A DNA stretch of 64,000 nt from an uncultured Helicobacter sp. (GCA_949298825.1 CASFYB010000002.1:89364-153363); one strand, 5' to 3'. Shown: positions 36,637 through 47,130, counted from the first letter of the stretch. Notes: a model not told the origin generated them from the letters alone. A program made the numbers and translations.

Positions 36637-38706
36637 ATGCAAGAGATACAGATTATACATGATGAAACAAATGAGCTTTATAAACTTGATTATGTAGCTA
36701 AACAGGCCAGCGCTTCTTTATTTTATCAAAATGGTAAGACAGTGATATTAGCAAGTATTGCTATTGCTAGTAAGGATAGTGATGGAGACTTTGTACCATT
36801 TAGTGTTCAATATATTGAGAAAGCTTATGCAGTAGGACGATTTCCCGGAGGATTTGTAAAGCGTGAGGGTAAGCCGGCTGAATTTGAGATTCTTACATCA
36901 AGAATCATTGATCGCACACTTCGTCCCTTATTTCCCAAGACTTATCGAAGGGCTACGCATTTAAGTGTTTTTGTTTTGAGTTATGATGGGAAGAGTGATT
37001 TACAAATTGATGCTTTAAATGCAGCTGCAAATGTGTTATTAATATCAGAAGTGCCATTTAAAATCCCTGTGGCTGGTGTAAGAGTGGGCTATGTGGATGG
37101 ATCTTTCGTGCTTAATCCTACGCCAGAGATACTAACGCATAGTACTTTAGATTTGTTGGTATCAGGTAGTCTTGATGATATTTTGATGATAGAGATGAAG
37201 GGTGCTTCTAGTGATGGCATAGATGAGGAGAGACTTTTAGAAGCAATCTGTATTGCCAAGACAAAAATCAAGGCTATGTGTGTTGAGTATAATGCAAATA
37301 TTGCCAAGTATAAAAAGCCTACCCTAGAGCTTGATTTGCAAGATACTCATTATAGTCTTGAGCTAGAGGCGATCCTAAAAGAGCGCTATAGTGAAGAGCT
37401 AAGAAGGATTTTAAATCAGATGGCAAAGAGTGAGAGGAATTCTGATTTAGATTCTTTGTGCAATCAATTATTGGAAGAATTTGGTGATAGATATGATTCT
37501 CAAATAATCATCCATACGCTTGAAGTGTATAAAAGAGCATTAGTACGTAATCAAATTTTGAAAGATCGTGTGCGTGTAGATGGTAGGAAACTTGATGAAG
37601 TAAGGCCAATTAGCATTGATACAAATATCTTGCCTTGTGCACATGGTAGCGCTTTATTTACTCGTGGGCAGACACAGGCTTTGGTTGTCGCGACACTTGG
37701 TAGTGAGGGTGATGCACAGACTAAGGAGATGCTAAAATCTAGCATACAGAAGGATTATTTCACATTCCATTATAACTTTCCTGGCTTTAGTGTAGGGGAA
37801 GCAAGTATGATAGGATCTCCCTCTCGTCGTGAGCTAGGGCATGGGAATCTAGCTAGAAAGGCTTTAGAATCTTGTATTGTTGATAAAACTCAAACCATCC
37901 GTCTAGTTTCTGAAATTTTAGAATCTAATGGATCTAGCTCTATGGCAAGTGTATGTGGGGGATCTTTGGCATTGGCGGCTAGTGGAGTAGAGACAGATGG
38001 TCTTATAGCTGGTGTAGCGATGGGGCTTGTTATTGAGGGGGATGAATATGCTATCTTAACAGATATTATGGGACTAGAAGATCATGATGGTGATATGGAC
38101 TTTAAAGTAGCTGGGAATCATCAATATATTACAGCTATGCAGATGGATATTAAGCTTGGTGGTCTTAGTATAGAAATTTTAAAAGAAGCTTTATATCAGG
38201 CCAAGCAGGGTCGTGAGCATATTTTAAAGATTATGCAAGAGGCTAGAGAGAGGATTGTTATTAATGATTCTGTATTACCAAAGAGTGAAGAGTTTAGCAT
38301 CCCAGCATCAAAGGTAGTTGAGATTATTGGCGTTGGCGGCAAGGTTATAAAAGAGATTATTGAGAGATTTAATGTCAGTATTGATTTGGATCGAGATAAG
38401 GGTGGAGTAAAGATTTTTGGGCTAGATCCTTCTTTGGTCTTAGAGGCAAAGGACTTTATCTTAGAGCTTATAGGAGAGAAAAACCCCTATAAAATAGGTC
38501 AAGAGATTGAGGGAAATGTTAAGCGTGTGGTGGACTTTGGCGTATTTGTCAGTTTGCCAAAAGGAGGGGATGGTCTTTTGCATGCAAGCAAGTTTGTCAG
38601 AAACAAGCTAGAAAAGCCTAATCAATATTTCCAAGAAGGTCAGCGCGTGCGTTGTATTGTAAGTGGCTTTAATAAAGGCAAGATAGATCTTGATATCCTA
38701 AAATAG
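36637..38706 (+). CDS. pnp: Polyribonucleotide nucleotidyltransferase (PNPase)
   Basis: PNPase degrades RNA from the 3' end with phosphate and can also add tails. The 689-residue protein has two RNase PH-like domains (VGRFPGGFVKREGKP near residue 66; FPGFSVGEASMIGSPSRRELGHG in the second, with the catalytic aspartates in GLEDHDGDMDFKVAG), then a KH domain (VGGKVIKEIIERF) and a C-terminal S1 domain (VDFGVFVSLPKGGDGLLH). Length and order are normal. It has its own promoter. Confidence 0.97.
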   Translation: MQEIQIIHDETNELYKLDYVAKQASASLFYQNGKTVILASIAIASKDSDGDFVPFSVQYIEKAYAVGRFPGGFVKREGKPAEFEILTSRIIDRTLRPLFPKTYRRATHLSVFVLSYDGKSDLQIDALNAAANVLLISEVPFKIPVAGVRVGYVDGSFVLNPTPEILTHSTLDLLVSGSLDDILMIEMKGASSDGIDEERLLEAICIAKTKIKAMCVEYNANIAKYKKPTLELDLQDTHYSLELEAILKERYSEELRRILNQMAKSERNSDLDSLCNQLLEEFGDRYDSQIIIHTLEVYKRALVRNQILKDRVRVDGRKLDEVRPISIDTNILPCAHGSALFTRGQTQALVVATLGSEGDAQTKEMLKSSIQKDYFTFHYNFPGFSVGEASMIGSPSRRELGHGNLARKALESCIVDKTQTIRLVSEILESNGSSSMASVCGGSLALAASGVETDGLIAGVAMGLVIEGDEYAILTDIMGLEDHDGDMDFKVAGNHQYITAMQMDIKLGGLSIEILKEALYQAKQGREHILKIMQEARERIVINDSVLPKSEEFSIPASKVVEIIGVGGKVIKEIIERFNVSIDLDRDKGGVKIFGLDPSLVLEAKDFILELIGEKNPYKIGQEIEGNVKRVVDFGVFVSLPKGGDGLLHASKFVRNKLEKPNQYFQEGQRVRCIVSGFNKGKIDLDILK

Positions 38707-38728
38707 CTTATTTTTGCGATAAATCTGA

Positions 38729-38734
38729 TATAAT
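38729..38734 (+). promoter_or_regulatory. -10 box of the atpE promoter
   Basis: TATAAT in the context AAATCTGATATAATG is 65 bp upstream of the atpE ATG. The pnp stop lies 23 bp before it, so atpE has its own promoter. Confidence 0.55.
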
Positions 38735-38798
38735 GAGCCTTTAAATTTTCAAGTAGGGGATTGATCCGAAAGAAAATAAATATTGCAAGGAGTAAAGT

Positions 38799-39107
38799 AT
38801 GAAGTTTTTTGCAACTTTATGTTTTGGTTTTTTAGGTTTAGCTTTTGCTGATGAAATGGGCACAAGCATGGTTCAAGCATATTCAGTGCTTGGTGCTGTT
38901 GTGGGCCTTGGTATTGCAGCACTTGGTGGTGCTATCGGTATGGGTCATACTGCTGCTGCTACTATTTCTGGTACTGCTAGAAATCCTGGTATTGGTGGTA
39001 AGCTTTTTACAACAATGTTCATTGCATTAGCTATGATTGAAGCTCAAGTTATTTATACTTTAGTTTTTGCAGCTATTGCCCTTTATGGGAATCCTTTTTT
39101 AGGATAA
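38799..39107 (+). CDS. atpE: ATP synthase F0 subunit c
   Basis: Subunit c forms the proton-driven rotor ring of the F-type ATP synthase. The 102-residue protein has two hydrophobic hairpin helices with the glycine-rich packing motif GLGIAALGGAIGMG and the essential carboxylate in AMIEAQVIYTLV. It carries an extra N-terminal leader-like segment (FFATLCFGFLGLAFA) found in this phylum and perhaps cleaved. The gene stands apart from other ATP synthase genes, which is usual in Campylobacterota. Confidence 0.96.
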   Translation: MKFFATLCFGFLGLAFADEMGTSMVQAYSVLGAVVGLGIAALGGAIGMGHTAAATISGTARNPGIGGKLFTTMFIALAMIEAQVIYTLVFAAIALYGNPFLG

Positions 39108-39114
39108 TTCTTTT

Positions 39115-39129
39115 CCCCCTTTGTGGGGG
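39115..39129 (+). terminator. Short hairpin after atpE
   Basis: CCCCC and GGGGG pair around TTTGT directly after the atpE stop, followed by TTTG. The stem is GC-rich but short, and the tRNA-Leu gene begins 3 bp later. It may be a weak terminator. Confidence 0.4.
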
Positions 39130-39132
39130 TTT

Positions 39133-39217
39133 GCGCTGGTGGTGGAATTGGTAGACACGCCATCTTGAGGGGGTGGTGGGGCAACTCGTGCGAGTTCAAA
39201 TCTCGCCCAGCGCACCA
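39133..39217 (+). tRNA. tRNA-Leu (GAG)
   Basis: An 85-nt class II tRNA starts GCGCTGGTGGTGGAATTGG and has the anticodon loop TTGAGGG (GAG). It carries the long variable arm of leucine tRNAs (TGGGGCAACTCGTG region) and an encoded CCA. It is 12 bp upstream of a second leucine tRNA. Confidence 0.94.
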
Positions 39218-39229
39218 TACTTAAAATAT

Positions 39230-39316
39230 GCCGAAGTGGTGAAATTGGTAGACGCGCCAGACTCAAAATCTGGTGGGGGCAACCCCGTGTCGGTTCGATT
39301 CCGACCTTCGGCACCA
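39230..39316 (+). tRNA. tRNA-Leu (CAA)
   Basis: An 87-nt class II tRNA starts GCCGAAGTGGTGAAATTGG and has anticodon loop CTCAAAA (CAA), a long variable arm and an encoded CCA. It reads UUG codons and is probably cotranscribed with the tRNA-Leu (GAG) gene. Confidence 0.95.
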
Positions 39317-39665
39317 CTTTTTATTCTAAATACCTTAGATAAATATCTGGTCTAAATGTAGAGCTTATTAGCTATTATTAAATTTTATATAGGTAAGCTT
39401 TTAATGATTTTATGAGATTATTTATTATCTAAAATTGCTAAGCTCTCATAAATTTCTCTCTGCTATTCATCTTAGTTTAAAAATCACAAATTAGATATAA
39501 GTATCATAAATATGATCAAAATATAAAATTCATTTATGCCATACTAGAAAGTGTTTTTATCATCAAGTAAACCTAATCATAAAATTTGATGAGGATAGGG
39601 ATTAGGAATATCACATCTAATTTTTATTAACTAATTTTAGCCCCATAAAGCCAGCTATAGAATTT
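39317..39665. other. AT-rich intergenic stretch between tRNA-Leu and an autotransporter
   Basis: These 349 bp separate the tRNA-Leu pair from the end of the leftward autotransporter gene. I see no open frame with a ribosome binding site, no tRNA and no strong hairpin. Tracts of A and T dominate. Confidence 0.4.
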
Positions 39666-42248
39666 TTAGCGTCTAACTCTCGGGCTTGGTCGTATGAAAC
39701 CGTTATTTTTCTCATTAAAGTGATTTTGGTTTCTAAAGCTAGAATCTTCAGCCCTATTTACATTTTGATATGGTTTAAGCGTATTTCTTAGACTGCGTTT
39801 TTGTGCAGGTGACTTTGGACGATAGCTCAATGATCCTTTTCTTCTATTTGGTGGCTGGCCAAATTTATAGCGTACGCCAGCTGATAGTAGCCAGTAGGTA
39901 TTAAGTCTGCTTAAAAACTCCGTACTAAAATCAGCAAATAGTCTTAGACTATCATTAAAAAATAAAACATCAGTCCCTAATCCCAATGAGATTCTATGGC
40001 TGCCCCTTTTAGCATCATTATATAGTGGTATATCAGCATCATCTACTAGAGTGATCTTTCCTCCAAGATTGATATCATAGCTATAGGATAGGAAGCTTCT
40101 AGCACGCACAGCAAAATTTTCATACTCATAGCGCTTGACCCCTAAGACTCCTAACTTAGTAATCAATGCAGGTGAGGTATCCAGCCTAGAGATAACACGG
40201 TATTTAGAAGTGACATCTACAAAGTCAAAATGGTGGCCAAAAATAACACCCGGAGTAAGTGATAAATAAGGCTGGATGAAAAAGCTAGGGTCTCTTACAT
40301 AGCCAGTGGCTGTATCATTACGACAAAAAAGCATCCCATCGCTACCTTTTTTACATGTTTCTGTAGTCTTTTTTCTGGCATTTCTAAAAGGAAAGAAACT
40401 ATAGCCAAATCTAAAATCTGCCATCAAAATATGCCCAAAGAAGTCAACAGGCTCTTCAGACTGATAGAGGGTGTTTTTAAAGTTTGTGATGATGTATTTA
40501 AACTTGGCATCTAAAAAAATCGTATCATCTTTGATATAGCCAGTATAGGCACCTAGACCATAGCTATCAGAGATACCATTATATCCATCATCATGCCCAT
40601 ACATCCTAAGAAAGTCAAAGCTACCCCCATAAAAATAGCGCATATCACCCCTATTTTCTCCATAGTCAAAGCCACCTTGAAAGCTATAAAATAGATTCTG
40701 TGAGGTCATATTTTTGTCAAAATCATTTTTTTGATAGATCCCCCCTCCATATACTTTTGCCCATGCTCCAAATTGAGTAGGGGGGTAGAGTAGATCATCA
40801 ATCCTATGATTGATAGAATCTGCTTCAGTGCGGAATATCCTATATGGTGTTGAGAGGAGATTAAAGAGGGTTTTGGCTGTCTGATTTGGCTTATAATCAA
40901 GCGCAGTAAGTACCCAGTCTATACCTCCATTTTGCCCTGCTATGGGTGTGATAGTAGGTATATAGTCATAGATTCCAGCGATGGTGGCTAGCCCCATAAA
41001 GTTGCCATTGATTTGATCAGCATGGGCTACTATCATATTTTTGCCAGCTACATCAAAGCTTAGACGCTTGCCATTTTGATATATCTGTATATAGTGCAGA
41101 CCATTTAGATTGGTGGTATTTACGCGATCAACTTCTCCTTTTGGCACATCAGCCATCAGTCTGAAAACCCCATTATTGCCATTGAGCGTATCAATACCCA
41201 ATGTGCGCATAGCAAAGTCTGCTCCATTAGTCAGCCTGGAATCTGTCCCATCATCTGCGACTTTGGTAAAGTCTACAACCGCGATTTTATCCACATGGCC
41301 GTACTGATTTTCTATATCACTAGGGGAGTTGTAGGCATTGAGTGTACGCACAGCAGAGTTAGCTGTTAGAAACCACTTTCCACCTCTATCTAGCAAAAGT
41401 TCTGCATTAGCTTGCCCTTGCAGGGAGAATCTACCTTGAAAGAAACTTTGTGGATTGGTAAGATGGATGATCGCATTAGCATCTGCTTTAGAGGAAAGCT
41501 CAACAGAAATATCACCTTTTAGCTGGATGATATTATCAGGATTGTAGGTGGTTTTTGTAGTGGGGTTATAGTTGATATAAAATTGCCCTGATTCCCCAAG
41601 ACTGGTAATGCTTTTAAACCCTACTCCAGAGCCATGCCATCCTTTTGAGGCTTGCATATGTGATACATCAATATAGGTATTGCCATTAAACTGATACCCG
41701 CCCTTACCATCATTGACATTGAAAATCCCTCGTGTGATGTAGAATTGATCTGTCGCAGTGACGATGATATTTGAGTTGAAGATAAAATTAACAGCCTGAT
41801 CGCTATGAGCCCCTCTTGTCATAAAGACACCTTCTATAGGGGGATTCCCACCAGCATCAGGATAGGAGATGAGATTTAGCCTAAAGGTGCCCCCTTCCAT
41901 CGTATAGGTATTACCACCTAATCCACGGAAAAAGACTGCCGCCCAGCCACTATAGGTACCAAGTGCAGTGAGATTGACTGTAAGTGTGGAATCATTAAGT
42001 AGTTTTAAATCATTATAGCCTGACCAGATAGCCCCACTATAGCAGTTAGCATCTGTTGGTCCGCATGGGCCATTTAGGCCATTTAGATTCCCTACAGTTG
42101 GATTTGGGGTTTGGTTGAGGTTGATATTGATATCTAGTGTAGCATTATTGCTATAGCTTTGCTGCACTTGCGTTACAGTAGCATTGGTAGCAGCAGATAG
42201 CGGTACTACAGAAAAAACAGCACAAATAAAGCAATAAAGCTTGCGCAA
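39666..42248 (-). CDS. Autotransporter outer-membrane protein, VacA-type beta-domain, with basic C-terminal tail
   Basis: The 860-residue protein has a signal peptide (KLYCFICAVFSVVPLSAA), a passenger of about 450 residues rich in Asn, Thr and Gly with repeated strand-turn patterns expected for a beta-helix, and a C-terminal autotransporter barrel from about residue 490 (FGAWAKVYGGGIYQ). The last barrel strand ends near LLSAGVRYKF. Usual autotransporters stop there, but this one continues for about 64 residues rich in Arg, Lys, Asn and Pro. Two cysteine pairs are also present, one in the passenger (CGPTDANC) and one in the barrel (CKKGSDGMLFC). Function is unknown, and adhesion or toxin activity is possible. 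Confidence 0.88.
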   Translation of the reverse strand: MRKLYCFICAVFSVVPLSAATNATVTQVQQSYSNNATLDININLNQTPNPTVGNLNGLNGPCGPTDANCYSGAIWSGYNDLKLLNDSTLTVNLTALGTYSGWAAVFFRGLGGNTYTMEGGTFRLNLISYPDAGGNPPIEGVFMTRGAHSDQAVNFIFNSNIIVTATDQFYITRGIFNVNDGKGGYQFNGNTYIDVSHMQASKGWHGSGVGFKSITSLGESGQFYINYNPTTKTTYNPDNIIQLKGDISVELSSKADANAIIHLTNPQSFFQGRFSLQGQANAELLLDRGGKWFLTANSAVRTLNAYNSPSDIENQYGHVDKIAVVDFTKVADDGTDSRLTNGADFAMRTLGIDTLNGNNGVFRLMADVPKGEVDRVNTTNLNGLHYIQIYQNGKRLSFDVAGKNMIVAHADQINGNFMGLATIAGIYDYIPTITPIAGQNGGIDWVLTALDYKPNQTAKTLFNLLSTPYRIFRTEADSINHRIDDLLYPPTQFGAWAKVYGGGIYQKNDFDKNMTSQNLFYSFQGGFDYGENRGDMRYFYGGSFDFLRMYGHDDGYNGISDSYGLGAYTGYIKDDTIFLDAKFKYIITNFKNTLYQSEEPVDFFGHILMADFRFGYSFFPFRNARKKTTETCKKGSDGMLFCRNDTATGYVRDPSFFIQPYLSLTPGVIFGHHFDFVDVTSKYRVISRLDTSPALITKLGVLGVKRYEYENFAVRARSFLSYSYDINLGGKITLVDDADIPLYNDAKRGSHRISLGLGTDVLFFNDSLRLFADFSTEFLSRLNTYWLLSAGVRYKFGQPPNRRKGSLSYRPKSPAQKRSLRNTLKPYQNVNRAEDSSFRNQNHFNEKNNGFIRPSPRVRR

Positions 42249-42373
42249 AGTTATCGTCCTTGAAAATAATTAGCTAATTTAAGTCTTTAAAGCAAAAGCT
42301 ATGCCAAAGGTATAATACCTCTTTTAGAAAAAATATAATAAAATAATAAAATTTTATTATGTAGGATTATTCT

Positions 42374-45300
42374 ATGCCCAAACGCAATGATATTAAAACT
42401 ATTCTTTTAATTGGCTCAGGTCCAATTATCATCGGCCAGGCCTGTGAGTTTGACTATTCTGGGACACAGGCAGTAAAGACCCTAAAAAGTCTTGGTTACC
42501 GTGTTGTTTTGATCAATTCAAATCCAGCTACCATTATGACAGATCCAGAGTTTGCAGATAGGACTTATATTGAGCCGATTACTGAAGAGGTGATCGCAAA
42601 GATTATCAAAATAGAAAAAGTAGATGCTATCTTACCTACGATGGGTGGACAGACTGCGCTTAATGTCGCGATGAGTATGTTTGAAAAAGGAATGCTAGAT
42701 GGCATAGAGTTTTTAGGCGCTAAACCAGAAGCCATAAAAAAGGGCGAGGATAGACAAGCCTTTAAAGAAGCTATGCTAAAAATTGGTATGGATCTGCCTA
42801 AGTCTTTTTATGCCTATAATGAGGTAGAGGCTCTAGAAGCAGCCCAAAAGATTGGCTTTCCTTTAATTATTAGAGCTAGCTTTACTCTTGCTGGGGGCGG
42901 GAGTGGGGTAGCTTATAATATTGATGAGTTTAAGATTCTAGCAAAGGCGGGATTAGAGGCAAGCCCTATTAATGAAATTTTGATTGAAGAATCATTGCTT
43001 GGCTGGAAAGAATATGAGATGGAAGTTATACGAGATAAGCATGATAATTGCATCATCGTATGTAGTATAGAAAATCTTGATCCTATGGGGGTGCATACAG
43101 GAGATTCTATTACCATCGCTCCAGCACTCACCCTTACAGATAAAGAATACCAGAGGATGAGGGATGCTAGTTTTGCGATTTTAAGGGAGATTGGTGTAGA
43201 TACTGGTGGTAGCAATGTGCAATTTGCTATCCATCCTGAAAGTGGACGCATGATAGTAATCGAGATGAATCCACGCGTCTCTAGGAGCTCAGCGCTTGCT
43301 TCTAAGGCTACAGGTTACCCGATAGCAAAAATCGCAACACTTCTAGCAGTGGGCTTTAGCCTAGATGAGGTGAAAAATGATATCACTGGTACGCCAGCAA
43401 GCTTTGAGCCTAGTATCGATTATATTGTGACAAAGATCCCTCGCTTTACTTTTGAGAAATTCCCTCAAGCAGATTCTACCTTGACTACTTCGATGAAGAG
43501 TATTGGAGAGGTGATGGCAATAGGTGCAAACTTTTATCAAAGTATCCAAAAGGCTCTTTGTAGTCTTGAGACAGGGCTTTGTGGATTTGATTCTAAAAGT
43601 TTGGATTTAGAATGGATAAAAAAGGAGATCAGACGTGCAAATAGCGATAGGATCCTTTATATCGCAGATGCCTTTAGACTTGGTATGAATATAGAGGATG
43701 TTTATGAGCTTTGCAAGATTGATAGATGGTTTTTACAAAAGATTTTTGAGATCATAGAGTTTGAAAAGAGGATAAAAGTTGAGATTCTAACTGATAAAAG
43801 CTTGATGCTAGAGGCTAAGAAATTTGGCTTTAGTGATAGGATGATTGCTAAGTTGCTTAGTCAAAATGAGGGATTAGAGATTAGCGAGAGCGAGGTAGCA
43901 CAAAAGCGTTTGGATTTAGATATAAGACGCACTTATGAGGAGGTAGATACTTGTGCAGCAGAGTTTGCTAGTCTTACGCCTTATTATTATTCGGGGTTTT
44001 ATGATTCTTGTTTGCATCCTTTTGAGGGTAAGAATGATGATAAAAAAGTTTTGATCATTGGTGGTGGTCCAAATAGAATCGGACAAGGGATTGAGTTTGA
44101 CTATGCTTGTGTGCATGCAAGCTTTGCCTTAGCTGATATGGGGGTAAAAAGCATTATGTATAATTGCAACCCAGAGACTGTGAGTACAGATTATGATACA
44201 AGTGATGTACTTTATTTTGAGCCTATTTCATTTGAATTTGTCAGATCTGTATTGCAAAGAGAAAGGCCAGATGGCGTGATCGTGCATTTTGGTGGCCAAA
44301 CACCACTAAAATTAGCCCATGAGTTAACAAAATTTGGCGCAAAGATCATTGGCACTTCAGCACGAGTGATAGATATAGCAGAGGATAGAGAGAAGTTTGC
44401 CAACTTTGTCAAAACCCATAATCTCCGTCAGCCAGAAAATGGAATAGCCAATACCCGTGAAGATGCTTATAAAATAGCTAGAAGTCTGGGCTATCCAGTG
44501 CTTGTGCGCCCAAGCTATGTTTTGGGTGGTAGGGCTATGAGGATAGTAGATGATGAGAATGAGCTTGAAAGCTATATGGATGAGGTGTTAATGGTAAGTG
44601 CCAGCTCTCCAATTTTAATTGATCGCTTTTTAGATTCTGCTATTGAGCTAGATGTTGATTGTATTTGTGATGGGAAGGATGTATATATAGGTGGAATCAT
44701 GCAGCATATTGAGGAGGCTGGGATCCATAGTGGGGATAGTGCCTCTGTATTGCCAACTATTAGTATTGAAGAAAAGATGCTTAAAGAGATTAAAGAGACT
44801 ACAGCCTTGATCGCTAGAGAGCTTGGCGTGGTAGGGCTTATGAATGTGCAATATGCAATTTGTGATGGATTGCTTTATATTGTAGAGGTTAATCCTAGGG
44901 CATCGCGCACAGTGCCATTTGTAAGCAAGGCTACTGGTATGCCGCTAGCAAAGGTAGCTACAAGGGTGATGTGGCAAGGTGATTTGAAAGAGGCTTTGGA
45001 TTTTTATGGAGCATTTTGTGAAGTGGTGCAAAATGATGGAATCTATGAACCAAAACTTCATCATCATATCGCTATTAAAGAATCTGTCTTCCCATTTAAT
45101 AAGCTTGGTGCTGAGATTATCCTTGGACCAGAGATGCGTAGTAGTGGAGAGGTGATGGGTATTAGCGAGGATCTAGGGCTTAGCTTTGCTAAATCTCAAA
45201 TTGCTTGTAAAAATGCCTTGCCAAGTTCTGGGATGCTATTTTTATCACTATGTGATAAGCATAAGGCCTATGCACCAGAACTAGCTAGAGACTTTATAGA

Positions 45301-45625
45301 GCATGGGTTTGAGATCTGTGCTACAGCAGGGACTTATGAGGTGCTAGAGCTAGCTGGCATTAAAGCGCAAAAGATTTTTAAAGTCTCAGAGGCTCGTCCT
45401 AATATCACAGATATGATGGCAAATGGGCAAATAGCACTGGCTATCAATACATCAGATAATAAATCAAGTAAAGAGGATACTCGTCTTATTCGTATGCAGG
45501 TATTAAAAAACTCAATCCCTTATTTTACGACTATTGAAGAGGCGCGTGTAGCTATTAGGGCACTAGAATCTATGAAGAGCAAAAGTGTGCATTCACCATG
45601 TGCATTGCAAGATTTTTTGGCATAA
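42374..45625 (+). CDS. carB: Carbamoyl phosphate synthase large subunit
   Basis: CarB makes carbamoyl phosphate for pyrimidines and arginine, using ammonia from CarA. The 1083-residue protein has two repeated ATP-grasp halves. [17 protein letters not shown] starts the first and [17 protein letters not shown] the second, each followed by its [15 protein letters not shown] or [13 protein letters not shown] lid. A C-terminal allosteric domain follows ([16 protein letters not shown] region [11 protein letters not shown]). carA is not adjacent, as is common here. A Sua5-like gene follows immediately. Confidence 0.97.
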   Translation: MPKRNDIKTILLIGSGPIIIGQACEFDYSGTQAVKTLKSLGYRVVLINSNPATIMTDPEFADRTYIEPITEEVIAKIIKIEKVDAILPTMGGQTALNVAMSMFEKGMLDGIEFLGAKPEAIKKGEDRQAFKEAMLKIGMDLPKSFYAYNEVEALEAAQKIGFPLIIRASFTLAGGGSGVAYNIDEFKILAKAGLEASPINEILIEESLLGWKEYEMEVIRDKHDNCIIVCSIENLDPMGVHTGDSITIAPALTLTDKEYQRMRDASFAILREIGVDTGGSNVQFAIHPESGRMIVIEMNPRVSRSSALASKATGYPIAKIATLLAVGFSLDEVKNDITGTPASFEPSIDYIVTKIPRFTFEKFPQADSTLTTSMKSIGEVMAIGANFYQSIQKALCSLETGLCGFDSKSLDLEWIKKEIRRANSDRILYIADAFRLGMNIEDVYELCKIDRWFLQKIFEIIEFEKRIKVEILTDKSLMLEAKKFGFSDRMIAKLLSQNEGLEISESEVAQKRLDLDIRRTYEEVDTCAAEFASLTPYYYSGFYDSCLHPFEGKNDDKKVLIIGGGPNRIGQGIEFDYACVHASFALADMGVKSIMYNCNPETVSTDYDTSDVLYFEPISFEFVRSVLQRERPDGVIVHFGGQTPLKLAHELTKFGAKIIGTSARVIDIAEDREKFANFVKTHNLRQPENGIANTREDAYKIARSLGYPVLVRPSYVLGGRAMRIVDDENELESYMDEVLMVSASSPILIDRFLDSAIELDVDCICDGKDVYIGGIMQHIEEAGIHSGDSASVLPTISIEEKMLKEIKETTALIARELGVVGLMNVQYAICDGLLYIVEVNPRASRTVPFVSKATGMPLAKVATRVMWQGDLKEALDFYGAFCEVVQNDGIYEPKLHHHIAIKESVFPFNKLGAEIILGPEMRSSGEVMGISEDLGLSFAKSQIACKNALPSSGMLFLSLCDKHKAYAPELARDFIEHGFEICATAGTYEVLELAGIKAQKIFKVSEARPNITDMMANGQIALAINTSDNKSSKEDTRLIRMQVLKNSIPYFTTIEEARVAIRALESMKSKSVHSPCALQDFLA

Positions 45626-45629
45626 AGAT

Positions 45630-46067
45630 TTGGATTGTCTAGTATTTTTAGCCCAGAGTGATACTACAGTCGGGCTTTTGAGCAAGGATTTTAAAAAGCT
45701 TAATTTTATCAAGCAGAGGAAGATAGACCAAAAAGTGCTTATTGAGGTAGCTTCTTTGAAGATCTTAAAGTCTCATACCCGCGTGCCTAGCTGTTTTAAA
45801 TCCTATGTGCGACGTGCTAAAAAGACAAGCTTTATCTATCCAAATAACAAGGCATTGAGGGTAGTCAAAGATGAAATGCATTTAAGATTCTTAAAACCTT
45901 TTTTGTGGATGTATTCTACTTCGGCTAATAAGACTAAGGAAAGATTTGATCTCTCTTGGGCTAGAGAGGTGAGTGATGTTGAAGTGCTTGATTGTAGGGG
46001 CTTGAAAGAGGCTAGGGCATCCAAGATCTACAAGCTTTCTAATACAAAAATAAAAAAAGTAAGATAA
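45630..46067 (+). CDS. Divergent Sua5/YrdC/TsaC-like protein
   Basis: The family makes threonylcarbamoyl-AMP for the t6A modification of tRNA. This 145-residue protein keeps only parts of the pattern. QSDTTVGLLSKD stands where the family has PTET-VYGL, and LWMYSTSANKT matches the SxSAN motif. The lysine-arginine nucleotide pair is hard to place (RRAKKTSF). It is about 50 residues shorter than typical TsaC. The start was put at TTG 45630, 5 bp after carB. An earlier ATG at 45585 lies inside carB and adds unlikely residues. It could be the only TsaC or a diverged paralogue. Confidence 0.72.
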   Translation: MDCLVFLAQSDTTVGLLSKDFKKLNFIKQRKIDQKVLIEVASLKILKSHTRVPSCFKSYVRRAKKTSFIYPNNKALRVVKDEMHLRFLKPFLWMYSTSANKTKERFDLSWAREVSDVEVLDCRGLKEARASKIYKLSNTKIKKVR

Positions 46068-46079
46068 TTGAGGTATATT

Positions 46080-46331
46080 GTGAGAGCTGATAAATTTTTA
46101 AATACAGTTAATTTGGTTAAGCGTCGTGCAATTGCCCAGGATATGTGCGAGAGTGGGGCGATTAGGATTTCTGGCAAGAGTATTAAGCCAAGTCGCGATA
46201 TTAAGGTTGGAGAGGTGATTGAGATGGTTTATTTAGAGAAGAGCAGATGCTTTTTAGTCTTGCAAATCCCTGATCAAAAAACCATCCCAAAGAATCAAAG
46301 CCATCTTTATGTAAAAGAAGTTGAGGGGTGA
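46080..46331 (+). CDS. S4 domain RNA-binding protein
   Basis: A small (83-residue) protein consisting of one S4 domain (RADKFLNTVNLVKRRAIAQ and SGAIRISGKSIKPSRDIKVG), like Hsp15, which binds RNA of stalled 50S subunits. The GTG at 46080 was chosen as start because GAGG lies 6 bp before it and the family begins with M-R-x-D-K-F. A TTG 12 bp upstream is less likely. It follows the Sua5-like gene by 12 bp and its stop abuts the end of the convergent SDR gene. Confidence 0.87.
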   Translation: MRADKFLNTVNLVKRRAIAQDMCESGAIRISGKSIKPSRDIKVGEVIEMVYLEKSRCFLVLQIPDQKTIPKNQSHLYVKEVEG

Positions 46332-47069
46332 TTAGCCTTTATAGACATTGAGGGCAGCTGGTGCTTGTGTGGTGGGCATAAGCTCGATTCTATTTATATT
46401 GACATGCTGTGGTAGTGTCGCTGCGAAAAAAACTGATTGTGCTATATCTTCTGGTTGCAGGGCATTGGCATTTTCATAGAGCTTGCCAGCTCTCTTAGTA
46501 TCGCCCTTAAAGCGCACAAGTGAGAACTCACTCATTGCTAATCCAGGTTCAATATTGGTTATGCGAATATTTTTATCATATAAGTCAGCGCGAAGATTTA
46601 GGCTAAATTGCTTGACAAATGCTTTTGTGGCTCCATAGATATTACCTCCCGGATAAGGATAGCTACCAGCAATTGAGCCTATATTAATAATATGTCCACT
46701 TTTCTTCTCTACCATAAATGGGATAAAAAGATGGGTAAGTTTAATAAGAGAGAGGATATTAGTCTGTATCATCTGCTCCCAATCTTCTAATTTGCAGACT
46801 TCAGCAGATTCTGCACCTAGGGCTAATCCAGCATTATTAATAAGAACATCAATTTGTTTGATCCTATCGCCTAATTCAGTCTTAATATAATCAGTATCTT
46901 TGACATCACAGGCTAGAATCTGCACGCAAGATGTGCCCAGCTCCTTTTGAAGGGCTTCTAGTCGATCAACCCTACGTGCAAGCAAGATTACTTGATGATT
47001 TTCTTTGACAAATTTTCTTGCCATCGCTGCACCAAAACCAGAACTCGCCCCTGTAATAAAAACCAACAT
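46332..47069 (-). CDS. Short-chain dehydrogenase/reductase (YdfG-like)
   Basis: This is a 245-residue Rossmann-fold oxidoreductase. The cofactor loop TGASSGFGAAMARKF is at residue 6, an arginine after the second strand (LLARRVDRLEAL) suggests NADP(H), the NNAGLALG motif is present, and the catalytic motifs are Ser (NIGSIAGSYP) and YGATKAFVK. It resembles YdfG, an NADP-dependent 3-hydroxy acid dehydrogenase. The real substrate is unknown. It is monocistronic and divergent from mqnD. Confidence 0.88.
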   Translation of the reverse strand: MLVFITGASSGFGAAMARKFVKENHQVILLARRVDRLEALQKELGTSCVQILACDVKDTDYIKTELGDRIKQIDVLINNAGLALGAESAEVCKLEDWEQMIQTNILSLIKLTHLFIPFMVEKKSGHIINIGSIAGSYPYPGGNIYGATKAFVKQFSLNLRADLYDKNIRITNIEPGLAMSEFSLVRFKGDTKRAGKLYENANALQPEDIAQSVFFAATLPQHVNINRIELMPTTQAPAALNVYKG

Positions 47070-47130
47070 AAAAACTCCCTTAAATTTTCTTTGAGTATAG
47101 CAGATTAAATTATTATTATAAAAAATGCCT

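Noticed and set aside
39317..39665. Possible small RNA or gene in the AT-rich gap
   Set aside because: No promoter-hairpin pair or coding frame stood out.
45585..45629. Upstream ATG start for the Sua5-like gene inside carB
   Set aside because: The added residues ([11 protein letters not shown]) have no family similarity and would overlap carB by 41 bp. The TTG after carB fits better.
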